A stretch of 45,703 nucleotides of DNA from Streptomyces spiroverticillatus (GTDB taxonomy: Bacteria > Actinomycetota > Actinomycetes > Streptomycetales > Streptomycetaceae), in NCBI GenBank assembly GCA_014650415.1, contig BMUX01000035.1:1-45703 (forward strand), in the 5' to 3' direction. Both the position numbers and the translations under genes were made by a program. Below are positions 1 to 8,124 of the stretch, in pieces (the first letter of the stretch is position 1; the number at the start of each line of letters is the position of its first letter). The notes beneath the pieces were generated by a model. The model did no database searches, had not been told where the DNA came from, and was given only the letters and a program-made list of their open reading frames with translations.

Positions 1-141
1 ATGCAGACCTCGAAGACGATCGTGGCGATCAACAAGGACGCCGAGGCCCCGATCTTCGAGCTCGTCGACTACGGCGTGGTCGGTGACCTCTTCGAGGTCG
101 TCCCCCAGCTCACCGCCGAGGTCGAAGCCCGCAAGGGCTGA
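1..141 (+). CDS. etfA: Electron transfer flavoprotein subunit alpha, C-terminal end (partial)
   Basis: Only the last 46 codons are in the window. They carry the conserved FAD-binding tail of EtfA (MQTSKTIVAINKD, then APIFELVDYGVVGD and PQLTAEV). EtfA holds the FAD of the heterodimeric electron-transfer flavoprotein, which passes electrons from acyl-CoA and other dehydrogenases towards the quinone pool. The first ATG of the window is an internal Met of this motif, not the start. The gene ends at a TGA, and a strong hairpin follows 18 nt later, so it is probably the last gene of an etfBA unit. The family match is clear, although only the tail can be seen. Confidence 0.9.
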   Translation: MQTSKTIVAINKDAEAPIFELVDYGVVGDLFEVVPQLTAEVEARKG

Positions 142-159
142 CCTGCAACTTTTGTACGA

Positions 160-198
160 CTCGGGGCCGCACGGCGACACACGCCGTGCGGCCCCGAG
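160..198 (+). terminator. Perfect 17-bp hairpin terminator after etfA
   Basis: A 17-bp perfect G/C-rich inverted repeat (160-176 pairs with 182-198, loop ACACA) starts 18 nt after the etfA stop. It has no long T tract, as is usual for streptomycete terminators. It separates etfA from the next gene. Confidence 0.85.
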
Positions 199-273
199 CC
201 GTTGCGGTACGTGTGCCGGGCACCCATTGACTCCCGTCGTGAGCCGCATTAACTTCGCTATGCGGATTGTTGA

Positions 274-288
274 TTCCGTGAAGCGGAA
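274..288. promoter_or_regulatory. Candidate IclR/AllR-type operator
   Basis: TTCCGTGAAGCGGAA is a near-perfect palindrome (TTCCG-N5-CGGAA) ending 15 nt before the ATG at 304. From memory, streptomycete AllR (IclR family, allantoin/glyoxylate control) binds a TTCCGC-N3-GCGGAA type site. This site differs by one base. A second inverted repeat (CCGCAT 244-249, ATGCGG 260-265) lies just upstream. The palindrome is seen directly; the regulator is inferred. Confidence 0.45.
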
Positions 289-303
289 ACTTGGAGGGTT
301 GGA

Positions 304-1602
304 ATGGGTCAGCAGGAGAAGGTGGCAACGAGCCTCGCCGGTGCGGTCAGTGAGGGGATCAGCGCATCCCTCGCGTCCGTGGACGCGGAGCTTGAGCGCC
401 GCTACCCCGGAGACCCCGGAACCCGGCAGCCCGTCCACACCGTGTACGTCCCCGGCAACCTCTACGACGCCGGAACCATCCGCTCCTGGGGCGAGACGGC
501 GCTGAAGATGCTCGACGAGCACGCCCCGAACGCCGCCGCGTTCGCCGAGGTGCTCGGCCTCGACGCCTCCCTCGCCGACGCCGTGTACACCCGCGTGCGC
601 GCCAAGCTGGAGCGCGAGCCGATCGAGGACCTCCGGGTCGACTTCGAGGACGGGTACACCGGCCCCGCCGCCGAGGAGGACGCCTACGCCGCCCGGGCCG
701 CGCGCCTGGTGGCCGCCTCGTACAAGGACGGCACGGCCGCCCCGTACACCGGCATCCGCATGAAGTGCTTCGAGGCTCCGGTGCGCGAGCGGGCCATCCG
801 CACCTTGGACGTCTTCCTCACCGGCCTGATGGAGAACGGCGGCCTGCCCGACGGTCTCGTCCTCACGCTGCCCAAGGTGACGTACTGCGAGCAGGTCACC
901 GCGATGGTGCGACTGGTCGAGGCCTTCGAGAAGGCGCACGGTCTGCCGGAGGGCCGGATCGGCTTCGAGATCCAGATCGAGACCAGCCAGTCCATCCTCG
1001 GCGCCGACGGCACCGCCACCGTCGCCCGCATGATCGACGCCGCCGAGGGCCGCGCCACCGGCCTGCACTACGGCACCTTCGACTACAGCGCCTGCCTCGG
1101 CGTCAGCGCCGCCTACCAGGCCAGCGACCACCCGGCCGCCGACCACGCCAAGGCGATCATGCAGGTCGCCGCCGCCGGCACCGGCGTCCGCGTCTCGGAC
1201 GGCTCCACCAACGTCCTGCCCGTCGGCTCCACCGAGAAGGTGCACGACGCCTGGCGGCTGCACTACGGCCTCACCCGCCGCGCCCTGGCCCGCGCCTACT
1301 TCCAGGGCTGGGACATGCACCCGGGGCACCTGCCGACCCGTTACGCGGCCGTCTTCACCTACTACCGCGAGGGCTTCGAGCAGGCCGCCGCGCGTCTTGC
1401 CGCGTACGCCAACCAGGTCACCGGCGGCGACGTCGCCGACGAGCCCGCGTCCGCCAAGGCGCTTGCCTCCTACCTGCTGCGCGGCATCCAGTGCGGTGCC
1501 CTCGACGCCGCCGAGGTCGCGAAGCTCAGCGGCCTGACCCAGGCCGACCTGGAGGGCTTCGCCGCACCGCGCCGCGGGGACCTCACGGCGTCCGCCCAGT
1601 AA
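304..1602 (+). CDS. DUF6986 / HpcH-HpaI aldolase-like protein
   Basis: This 432-residue protein belongs to the actinobacterial DUF6986 group, which resembles the citrate lyase beta / HpcH-HpaI / malate-synthase TIM barrels. Visible landmarks are YVPGNLYD near residue 43, RVDFEDGYT near 112, a glutamate strand FEIQIETSQS near 220, HYGTFDYSACLG near 255 and GWDMHPGHLPTRYAAV near 338. The E and D clusters are where related enzymes bind a divalent metal. The likely chemistry is C-C bond formation or cleavage on a small oxo-acid, but the substrate is unknown. The ATG follows TTGGAGGGTTGGA, a good ribosome-binding site. It stands alone behind the etfA terminator and a palindrome resembling a glyoxylate-pathway operator, which hints at glyoxylate-related use. 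Confidence 0.75.
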   Translation: MGQQEKVATSLAGAVSEGISASLASVDAELERRYPGDPGTRQPVHTVYVPGNLYDAGTIRSWGETALKMLDEHAPNAAAFAEVLGLDASLADAVYTRVRAKLEREPIEDLRVDFEDGYTGPAAEEDAYAARAARLVAASYKDGTAAPYTGIRMKCFEAPVRERAIRTLDVFLTGLMENGGLPDGLVLTLPKVTYCEQVTAMVRLVEAFEKAHGLPEGRIGFEIQIETSQSILGADGTATVARMIDAAEGRATGLHYGTFDYSACLGVSAAYQASDHPAADHAKAIMQVAAAGTGVRVSDGSTNVLPVGSTEKVHDAWRLHYGLTRRALARAYFQGWDMHPGHLPTRYAAVFTYYREGFEQAAARLAAYANQVTGGDVADEPASAKALASYLLRGIQCGALDAAEVAKLSGLTQADLEGFAAPRRGDLTASAQ

Positions 1603-1675
1603 CCGCCCGATCGGCTGTCACTGCTGCCCCGTACTCTGTTCGCGACCACTCATTTGGGCGCAACGGAACGGGGCA

Positions 1676-3535
1676 GTGGTGGCTACGGGGGAGAACGAGC
1701 GGCTGGCCGGCCGCTACCGCGTGATCGAACAGCTCGGACGCGGCGGCATGGGCGTCGTCTGGCGAGCCGTCGACGAGGTGCTCGGCCGCGAGGTCGCCGT
1801 CAAGGAACTCCGTACGTACAACGACTCCTCGGCGCCCGAGCTCGCCGACCTGAAGGTCCGCATGCAGCGCGAGGCGCGGGCCGCCGCGCGCGTGCGGCAC
1901 CCCGGGGTCGTCGCCGTCCACGACGTCACCGAGCACGAGGGCCGCCCCGTCATCGTGATGGAGCTGGTCGACGGCCCCTCCCTCGACGACGTGCTGTCCG
2001 AGCGCGGTCCCCTCGACCCCCGCGAGGCCGCGGGCATCGGCGCGAAGGTCCTGGAGTCCCTGGCCGCCGCCCACCGCGTCGGCGTCCTGCACCGCGACGT
2101 CAAGCCCGGCAACATCCTGCTGGAGCGCGGCGGGCGCGTCGTCCTCACCGACTTCGGCATCGCCGCCATGGAGGACCCGGGCGACGGCTCCACCACCCAC
2201 CTCACCCGCAGCGGCGAACTGGTCGGCTCCCTCGACTACTTGGCGCCCGAGCGCGCCCAGGGCCAGGAGCCGGGGCCCGCTTCCGACGTGTGGGCGCTGG
2301 GTGCGACGCTGTACGCGGCAGTCGAGGGCGGCTCCCCGTTCCGCCGTACGTCCACGTGGTCCACGCTGACCGCGATCGTCGTGGAACCGCTGCCCGCACC
2401 CGTGCGCTCCGGTCCGCTCGCACCCGTACTGGAACGGCTGATGAGCAAGGACCCGGCGCAGCGCCCCGATGCCCAGGAGGCCGCCCGCCTGCTCGCCGCC
2501 GTCGCCGACGGCACGTCCGCGCCCCCGCAGGGCTTCGGCCCCGCCGCGCCCTACGGACACCAGGCGCAGGGCTTCGGTCCACCGACTCCGCAGGCGTACG
2601 GTGCGGTGCAACCTCCTGCCTATGGGACCGGGCCGAACTCCGCCTCCGTGCAGCCGCCCGCCTTCCAGGGCGCACCGGCACCCTCCGTCGGACAGCAGGG
2701 TTACGTTCCCGGGCCCGGCCCCTCCGTCGGCGACCCGGCGACGAAGCCGGCCCGAGGGCGGCGGGAGGAGCCGGGTGCGTCGTCGGGCGGCCGCCGCAAG
2801 GCCGTCGTCGCGGCAGGCGTGGCCGCGGTGCTGCTGGTCGGTGCGGGCGTGACGTACGCGGTGAACCAGCGGGACGGCGGCGACACCCGGGCGTCCGGCA
2901 GCCCGACGGCGACCGGGGCCGCATCCGGCGACAGCGCCCCGGGCGAGGACGGCGCGCTGCCGGCGGGAGCCCTGCCCACCGACGCCGACCTGAAGACCAC
3001 GCCGCCCAAGTCCCCCGGCAAGGACAAGGGGAAGGGCAAGGACGGCGACAAGAAGACGCCCCCGCCTGCCAAGGACGGCAAGAAGCCGGACAAGGCCGAC
3101 GGCGGCAAGACCTCCGGCGGCGGCAACGGCGGTGCGACGACCGGCGGTTCCGGCGGCGGCAAGCCCGGCGGCGGTTCCTCCGGCTCCGGCGGCTCCACGG
3201 GCGGGAACTCCGGCACCACCACCGGGGGCAACAACAACCCGCCGCCCCCGGCACCGGTGTGTCACGGCGTGGGCGGCGGAAAGTACAACTGCGACGTCTG
3301 GCGCACCTCGGACTCCATACGCGCGAACGGCGACCGCGCGGGCACGCTCAACGCGGGCACCAACTACTTCTACTGCCAGTCCAATCTGGGCCGCCGGACG
3401 ACCTACGGCAAGTGGACGAACGTGTGGTGGGCCAAGACCGACGACGACAGCGGCAACACCAACGTGTACGTCAGCGTCGTCTACCTCAAGGGCGGCGACA
3501 ACGACCAGCCGCTGCCCGGACTGCCCGCCTGCTGA
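1676..3535 (+). CDS. Transmembrane Ser/Thr protein kinase with Cys-containing outer domain
   Basis: A eukaryotic-type kinase domain fills residues 12-275: glycine loop GRGGMG (21-26), Lys43 in AVKEL, HRD 139-141 with DVKPGN, DFG 159-161 and APE 190-192. A Pro/Gln/Gly-rich juxtamembrane stretch (280-370) leads to one membrane helix at about 376-396. Outside lie a Lys/Pro/Gly-rich spacer and a final domain of about 90 residues (530-619) with four cysteines (VCHG, YNC, YCQ, PAC) and many aromatics. There are no PASTA repeats, so this is not PknB. All catalytic residues are present. The GTG start at 1676 begins directly before the conserved N-terminus. It is monocistronic and converges with the LacI gene only 24 nt away. 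The ligand of the outer domain is unknown; the SH3-like look is a guess. Confidence 0.92.
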   Translation: MVATGENERLAGRYRVIEQLGRGGMGVVWRAVDEVLGREVAVKELRTYNDSSAPELADLKVRMQREARAAARVRHPGVVAVHDVTEHEGRPVIVMELVDGPSLDDVLSERGPLDPREAAGIGAKVLESLAAAHRVGVLHRDVKPGNILLERGGRVVLTDFGIAAMEDPGDGSTTHLTRSGELVGSLDYLAPERAQGQEPGPASDVWALGATLYAAVEGGSPFRRTSTWSTLTAIVVEPLPAPVRSGPLAPVLERLMSKDPAQRPDAQEAARLLAAVADGTSAPPQGFGPAAPYGHQAQGFGPPTPQAYGAVQPPAYGTGPNSASVQPPAFQGAPAPSVGQQGYVPGPGPSVGDPATKPARGRREEPGASSGGRRKAVVAAGVAAVLLVGAGVTYAVNQRDGGDTRASGSPTATGAASGDSAPGEDGALPAGALPTDADLKTTPPKSPGKDKGKGKDGDKKTPPPAKDGKKPDKADGGKTSGGGNGGATTGGSGGGKPGGGSSGSGGSTGGNSGTTTGGNNNPPPPAPVCHGVGGGKYNCDVWRTSDSIRANGDRAGTLNAGTNYFYCQSNLGRRTTYGKWTNVWWAKTDDDSGNTNVYVSVVYLKGGDNDQPLPGLPAC

Positions 3536-3559
3536 ACCGGTCTGGGCCCGCCCGCGCGG

Positions 3560-4684
3560 TCAACGGGCGTCCCACGGCGGGATCTCGCCCGAACCCCGGG
3601 CGACCAGCCGGGTTTCCAGCACCACGTGGGACGGTGCGCCGCCCGCCCCGTCGAGACGGCTGAACAGCAGGTCGGCGGCGGTGCGGCCGAGCGTCGCCGC
3701 GTCCTGGGCGACGACCGTGACCCCGGGCACCAGCAGGTCCGCCAGCTCGAAGTCGTCGAACCCGACCAGGGCAACGGGCCGTTCGCGCTCGGCCAGCACC
3801 CGTACGACCGTGACCGTCACCCGGTTGTTGCCGGTGAAGACCGCCGTGACCGGCTCGTGCTCCGCGTCCAGCATCGCCTCCGCCGCGGCCCGCACCCGTT
3901 TCGGCTCGGTGCTGCCCAGCGCCACCCACTCCTCGGCCACCGGAAGGCCCGCTTCCGCCATCGCCGCGTGGTAGCCGCGCAGTCGCTCGGTCGCGGTGTG
4001 GACGCGCGGCTGGTCGCCGATGAAGCCGATCCTGCGGTGCCCGTGCGCGATGAGGTGGGCGACCCCGGCGCGTGCGCCGCCGAAGCTGTCGGACCGTACG
4101 ACATCGGCGTCGATCCGGCCCGCCGGGCGGTCCACGAACACGATCGCCACGCCCGCCGCCATCTCCGGCTCCAGATAGCGGTGGTCGTCCCCGGCCGGGA
4201 TCACGATCAGCCCGTCGACCCGGCGCGCGCACAGAGCGAGCACCAACTCCTGCTCGCGGTCCGGGTCTTCGGCGCTGGAACCGTTGATGAGCAGGGCCCC
4301 GTGCGCGCGGGCGATCTCCTCCACGGCGCGGTTCAGCGGACCGTAGAACGGGTCGGCGAGATCCTCCAGGACCAGCCCGATGCTGGCGGTGCGGCCCTTG
4401 CGCAGGACGCGGGCGCTGTCGTTGCGGCGGAAACCGAGGGCGTCGATGGCCTCCTTGACGCGCCGTTCGGTGTCCGGGGTGACGCCCGGTTCGGCGTTGA
4501 CGACGCGGGAGACCGTCTTGAGGCCGACGCCCGCGCGGGCGGCGACGTCCTTCATCGTCGGCCGGTTGCCGTAACGGCGTTGCGCGGGCACGGGGCGCGG
4601 GAGCCGCCCGGCGTCCTGGGACGGGGATGGGGACGGGGACTGGGACCTCCCTGCGGCGGAAGGCGGGGGAGCGGTGTCGGCCAC
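3560..4684 (-). CDS. LacI-family transcriptional repressor
   Basis: The protein has a classic LacI helix-turn-helix (MKDVAARAGVGLKTVSRVVN) after a 43-residue Pro/Ser-rich leader, then a hinge (NDSARVLRKGRTASIGLVL) and a periplasmic-binding-protein-like sugar-sensing core (DPFYGPLNRAVEE, RRVDGLIVIPA, VFVDRP, GHRRIGFIGD, VALVGFDDF). I chose the GTG at 4684. The reading frame stays open to 4774, but the longest version would begin with TTG inside the operator. The ATG at 4555 would start directly at the HTH. It is divergent from a ROK sugar kinase and a perfect palindrome lies between them, so it probably represses both genes and is released by a sugar. The effector is unknown. Confidence 0.88.
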   Translation of the reverse strand: MADTAPPPSAAGRSQSPSPSPSQDAGRLPRPVPAQRRYGNRPTMKDVAARAGVGLKTVSRVVNAEPGVTPDTERRVKEAIDALGFRRNDSARVLRKGRTASIGLVLEDLADPFYGPLNRAVEEIARAHGALLINGSSAEDPDREQELVLALCARRVDGLIVIPAGDDHRYLEPEMAAGVAIVFVDRPAGRIDADVVRSDSFGGARAGVAHLIAHGHRRIGFIGDQPRVHTATERLRGYHAAMAEAGLPVAEEWVALGSTEPKRVRAAAEAMLDAEHEPVTAVFTGNNRVTVTVVRVLAERERPVALVGFDDFELADLLVPGVTVVAQDAATLGRTAADLLFSRLDGAGGAPSHVVLETRLVARGSGEIPPWDAR

Positions 4685-4769
4685 GGTGCTCTGTCCTGTC
4701 GGTCGTCGGAACGCGGGTGGGGCGTACGGGTGCCCGCGTGAGGCACCGAGCATAGGGCCCCGCCATCTG

Positions 4770-4805
4770 GACAACGTTGTCAGCTAAATGGAGACTGGCC
4801 CAGTC
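4770..4805. promoter_or_regulatory. LacI-type operator between lacI-like and ROK genes
   Basis: GACAACGTTGTC (4770-4781) is a perfect 12-bp palindrome with the central CG typical of LacI-family operators. A second palindrome, GACTGGCCCAGTC (4793-4805), follows after 11 nt. Both lie in the divergent intergenic region, 44-79 nt before the kinase ATG. Binding by the adjacent LacI protein is inferred. Confidence 0.7.
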
Positions 4806-4848
4806 GTTTGATCTTTCCTGTTCCTCTTCTTACTGGAGATGTTCGCCG

Positions 4849-5790
4849 ATGTCCTTCGAGTTCACCGACCTCGTCGCCGCGCTCGACATCGGCGGAACCA
4901 AGATCGCGGGTGCGCTCGTGGACGACACCGGCCGCATCCACGTCAAGGCCCAGCGCCCGACCCCGGCGCAGGAGGACGCCGACGTGGTGATGGGAGCGGT
5001 GGAGGAGGTCCTCGCCGAGCTGCGGCAGTCGCCGCTGTGGGCCCGGGCGCGGGCGGTCGGCATCGGCAGCGCGGGACCGGTGGACGCCTCCGCCGGAACG
5101 GTCAGCCCCGTCAACGTCCTTGGCTGGCGCGGGTTTCCGCTCGTCGCCCGGGTCGGTGCGGTGGTCGACGGCCTTCCCGTACGACTCGTGGGCGACGGCG
5201 TCGCGATGACCGCGGCCGAGCACTGGCAGGGGGCGGCCCGGGGCTTCGACAACGCGCTGTGCCTGGTCGTCTCGACAGGGGTGGGCGGAGGCCTGGTCCT
5301 CAACGGTCAGCTGCACCCCGGCCCCACCGGCAACGCGGGCCACATCGGCCACATCAGCGTGGAGTTGGACGGCGACCTGTGCCCATGCGGCTCGCGAGGC
5401 TGCGTGGAACGCATCGCCAGCGGCCCCAACATCGCGCGCCGCGCCGCGGAACAGGGCTGGCGGCCCGGCCCCGACGGCGACACCACCGCCGCCGGAGTCG
5501 CCGCCGCGGCCGAGGCCGGGGATCCGGTCGCCGTCGCCTCGTTCGAGCGGGCGGCCCAGGCGCTGGCCGCGGGGATCGCGGCGACGGCGACGCTGGTCGA
5601 GGTGGAGATCGCGGTGATCGGCGGGGGAGTGGCCGGGGCGGGCCCGGTGCTCTTCGACCCGCTGCACAGGGCACTGGGCGACTACGCGAAGCTTTCGTTC
5701 GTACGGGGGTTGAGGGTGGTGCCCGCACGCATGGGGACGGAGGCGGGGCTGGTGGGGGCGGCGGGCGCGGTACTGCTGGGGGCGAGCTGA
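4849..5790 (+). CDS. ROK-family sugar kinase (glucokinase-like)
   Basis: The 313-residue protein has the ATP phosphate-binding motif DIGGTKIAG (residues 13-21), the ROK signature region around VVSTGVGGGLVLNG and GNAGHIGHISVE, and the zinc-binding CPCGSRGCVE motif. It has no N-terminal HTH, so it is a kinase and not a repressor. It should phosphorylate a free hexose or related sugar in the cytoplasm. The ATG at 4849 has GGAG ten nt upstream. The frame is open to 4777, but an earlier start would fall in the operator. Its LacI neighbour suggests sugar-induced expression. The sugar cannot be told from sequence. Confidence 0.88.
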   Translation: MSFEFTDLVAALDIGGTKIAGALVDDTGRIHVKAQRPTPAQEDADVVMGAVEEVLAELRQSPLWARARAVGIGSAGPVDASAGTVSPVNVLGWRGFPLVARVGAVVDGLPVRLVGDGVAMTAAEHWQGAARGFDNALCLVVSTGVGGGLVLNGQLHPGPTGNAGHIGHISVELDGDLCPCGSRGCVERIASGPNIARRAAEQGWRPGPDGDTTAAGVAAAAEAGDPVAVASFERAAQALAAGIAATATLVEVEIAVIGGGVAGAGPVLFDPLHRALGDYAKLSFVRGLRVVPARMGTEAGLVGAAGAVLLGAS

Positions 5791-5928
5791 GGGCGACCCG
5801 CTCAACAAGCCGCGCGGCCCGCGTCCTTCACCGAAGGCGGTCCGCACGCCCGCGAGCCCGCCCTCGGCTCCACGAAGGGGTGACGGGGTCGCCGAACCGC
5901 CCCCGCGAGGTGCGTGGAGCACGCTTCA

Positions 5929-6705
5929 ATGCCGCGCATGACGGTACTTCTGACGCTGGCCGCGGGCGGCGCGATCTACGGTATGTGCTGGCTGCTGTGG
6001 CAGTTGCGCCAGTCCCATGCCGACGGACGGGACGACATCAGCACGGTGTGCGGCTGGATCCGCGCGGTCGTCACCACGGTGGTCGTCGTCGGCACCGCCG
6101 TCGTCTACGGCGTGCGCGTCGGCAGCGGTGCCGAGGTGGTCAACGCCTTCAGCGCGAAATACATCATCGGCGGCGGCTGCGCGGTGCTGCTGCTGATCCT
6201 CATGACCGGCGTGGTCACGTACTTCTCGCCGTCCGACCAGCGGGCGCAGGTGCTGCGCAACCTGGTCCTGGGCGACGGCACGGGCGGACCGCTGGCCTTC
6301 CTCGGCCTGCTGGCCGCGGGCGTGGGCCTGATCGCCTGGTCCATGTCCATGATGGACACGATGGACAGGAACTGGGTCGGTTTCGTCGCCTTCCCCATCG
6401 TCCCGGGCTGGCTGGTCTTCCTCGTCGGCGGCGCGGTCGTCGGCCTCACCTCCATGTTCGGCGCCCACACGGTGCACCCCTCCCTGCCCGCGCTCGTCGG
6501 CCCCGGATTCGCGATTGCCGCACTGGTGGTGGACAAGGTCTCGGGAGCCCCCACCTTCGTCCAGGCGCCCGAGAACGTCGCCGACCTCCTCGGGTTCGCG
6601 GGCGTGACCGCCCTGGTGGTCCTCTCCGTCGTCGAGTACCTCCTGCTCAAGCGCGAGTACGGAGTGAGCCTCACCTCGGGGCCCGTCCCCGCGGGGCGTC
6701 ACTGA
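5929..6705 (+). CDS. Multi-pass membrane protein, unknown function
   Basis: I do not recognise this 258-residue protein. It has about six or seven hydrophobic segments: residues 5-23, 40-62, 78-98, 120-140, 155-175, 185-205 and 220-240. Between them are short loops and a charged patch near SPSDQRAQVLRNL. There is no signal for a transporter or enzyme family. The start is uncertain: the ATG at 5929 has a weak GGAG upstream, and the ATG at 5938 (MTVLLTLAAGG) is equally plausible. It sits alone between the ROK kinase and the cupin gene, in the same direction. Confidence 0.7.
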   Translation: MPRMTVLLTLAAGGAIYGMCWLLWQLRQSHADGRDDISTVCGWIRAVVTTVVVVGTAVVYGVRVGSGAEVVNAFSAKYIIGGGCAVLLLILMTGVVTYFSPSDQRAQVLRNLVLGDGTGGPLAFLGLLAAGVGLIAWSMSMMDTMDRNWVGFVAFPIVPGWLVFLVGGAVVGLTSMFGAHTVHPSLPALVGPGFAIAALVVDKVSGAPTFVQAPENVADLLGFAGVTALVVLSVVEYLLLKREYGVSLTSGPVPAGRH

Positions 6706-6746
6706 CCACCGGGGCCGGCGGCAGGCGTAGGCGGCTCGGTGGCGGG

Positions 6747-6752
6747 TACGTT
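6747..6752 (+). promoter_or_regulatory. -10 hexamer TACGTT, leaderless start
   Basis: TACGTT lies exactly 6 nt before the GTG at 6759 and no Shine-Dalgarno sequence is present. Transcription would start at or next to the start codon. Confidence 0.5.
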
Positions 6753-6758
6753 CGGCGC

Positions 6759-7295
6759 GTGACCGACACCGCGGACCCGCTCGCCGAAGCACGTCGCCTC
6801 GCCGCCCTGCACCGGCTCCAACCGCTGCCCGTCGAGGGCGGGTTGTTCCGGCAGACCTGGGCCGGGGAGGCCGACGACACCGGTCGCCCCGCCGGTACGG
6901 CGATCATGGTGCTGCTCACCTCCGCCCCCGGCGACTTCTCCGCCCTGCACCGGCTGCCCACCGACGAGGTCTGGCACTTCTACCGGGGGGATCCGCTGGA
7001 GCTCCTGCTCCTCGCGCCCGACGGCGGCGGACAGCGGCTCCGCCTCGGGGACACGGACGGCACCGTGCAGTACGTGGTCGAGGCGGGGACCTGGATGGGT
7101 GCCCGGGTCGCACCGGGCGGGGCGTGGTCGCTGTTCGGGACGACCATGGCACCCGGTTTCCTCCCGACGGACTACGAGGGCGGCGACGCCAAGGAGCTCA
7201 GCGGTCAATACCCCGAACACGCCGAACTCGTACGGCAGTTGTTTCGCCCTGACGCCCCGCTGACCATGACCGAAGGTGACGACGACCATGCCTGA
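6759..7295 (+). CDS. DUF985-type cupin protein
   Basis: The 178-residue protein matches the DUF985 cupin family: an N-terminal helix (EARRLAALHRLQPLPVEGG), FRQTWAG, then the cupin core FSALHRLPTDEVWHFYRGDPLELLLL and the C-terminal signature VAPGGAWSLFGTTMAPGF. Cupins are small beta-barrels that often bind a metal or sugar; the biochemical role of this family is unsettled. The GTG start is supported by a -10 hexamer 6 nt upstream. The 3' end overlaps the SDR gene by 8 nt, so the two are probably co-translated and may act on related substrates. Confidence 0.8.
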   Translation: MTDTADPLAEARRLAALHRLQPLPVEGGLFRQTWAGEADDTGRPAGTAIMVLLTSAPGDFSALHRLPTDEVWHFYRGDPLELLLLAPDGGGQRLRLGDTDGTVQYVVEAGTWMGARVAPGGAWSLFGTTMAPGFLPTDYEGGDAKELSGQYPEHAELVRQLFRPDAPLTMTEGDDDHA

Positions 7296-8076
7296 GACGC
7301 CCGCCCGCGACACCTCCCTCCCCGACCTCACCGGCCGCGTCGCCCTCGTCACCGGGGCCAGCGGGCTCGTCGGAGGCGGGATCGCGGAGCGGTTCGCCGC
7401 CGCAGGGGCGGCCGTCGTCGTCCACTTCCGGGAGGACGAGAAGGGCGCCCATGCCCTCGCCACCGGGATCGTGGAAAGGGGCGGCAAGGCCCTGCCCGTA
7501 CAGGCGGATCTGACCCGGGAATCGGAGTGCGAGCGGCTCGTCGAGACGGCGGCCGACTGGCAGGGCGGGCTGGACGCGCTCGTCAACAACGCCGGGATCC
7601 AGCCGGTCCAGGGTCTTGCCGAGACGACCGCCGACGACTGGCGCAAGCTGTACGACGCCAACACCACCAGCGCCTTCTCCTGCACCCGCGCCGCCGCGCC
7701 CCTGCTCGCCGCCCGTGGCGGGGGCAGCATCACCCATATCGCTTCAATCGAGGGGACCATGGCGACCCCCGGACACGCGCACTACTGCGCGTCCAAGGCC
7801 GCGCTGATCATGTTCGCCCGGTCGGCCGCCCTGGAGTACGGACCGGACGCCGTCCGGGTCAACACCGTCTCGCCGGGGCTGATCGACCGCCCCGGACTCG
7901 CCGATGACTGGCCCGACGGCGTACGCCGCTGGACCGGGACCGCACCGCTCGGCCGCCTCGGCAGCCCCGCCGACATCGGCAACGCCTGCGTCTTCCTGGC
8001 GTCGGACGCCGCCGCCTGGATCAGCGGTACGAACCTGGTGGTGGACGGCGGCGTGAGCGCCGCCCCCACCTGGTAG
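7288..8076 (+). CDS. Short-chain dehydrogenase/reductase (SDR)
   Basis: The 262-residue protein has the full classical SDR set: cofactor loop TGASGLVGGGIA (22-33), NNAG (100-103), the catalytic triad Ser153 (IASIEG), Tyr166 and Lys170 (YCASK), and the C-terminal FLASDAAAWISGTNLVVDGG. It is an NAD(P)H-dependent oxidoreductase of FabG/glucose-dehydrogenase type; the substrate is unknown. The HFRED stretch after beta-2 suggests NADP(H). I chose the ATG at 7288, which overlaps the end of the cupin gene. A GTG at 7276 would add four residues. Its stop codon lies inside a 31-bp tandem duplication. Confidence 0.9.
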   Translation: MPETPARDTSLPDLTGRVALVTGASGLVGGGIAERFAAAGAAVVVHFREDEKGAHALATGIVERGGKALPVQADLTRESECERLVETAADWQGGLDALVNNAGIQPVQGLAETTADDWRKLYDANTTSAFSCTRAAAPLLAARGGGSITHIASIEGTMATPGHAHYCASKAALIMFARSAALEYGPDAVRVNTVSPGLIDRPGLADDWPDGVRRWTGTAPLGRLGSPADIGNACVFLASDAAAWISGTNLVVDGGVSAAPTW

Positions 8077-8124
8077 CGGCGTCCAGAGCGCCGCCCCCAC
8101 CTGGTGACGGCGTCTAGAGCGCCG
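8056..8124. repeat. 31-bp tandem repeat over the SDR stop codon
   Basis: Two adjacent 31-bp copies (8056-8086 and 8087-8117) differ at three bases, and a 7-bp start of a third copy follows. Copy 1 holds the TAG of the SDR gene. Copy 2 and its end hold the stop of the opposite small gene. It looks like a local slippage duplication. Confidence 0.85.

Noticed and set aside
4839..7295. An 818-codon frame covering the ROK and membrane genes
   Set aside because: It is Arg/Gly-rich GC noise up to residue 640. Only the last 178 codons (cupin) show a protein family.
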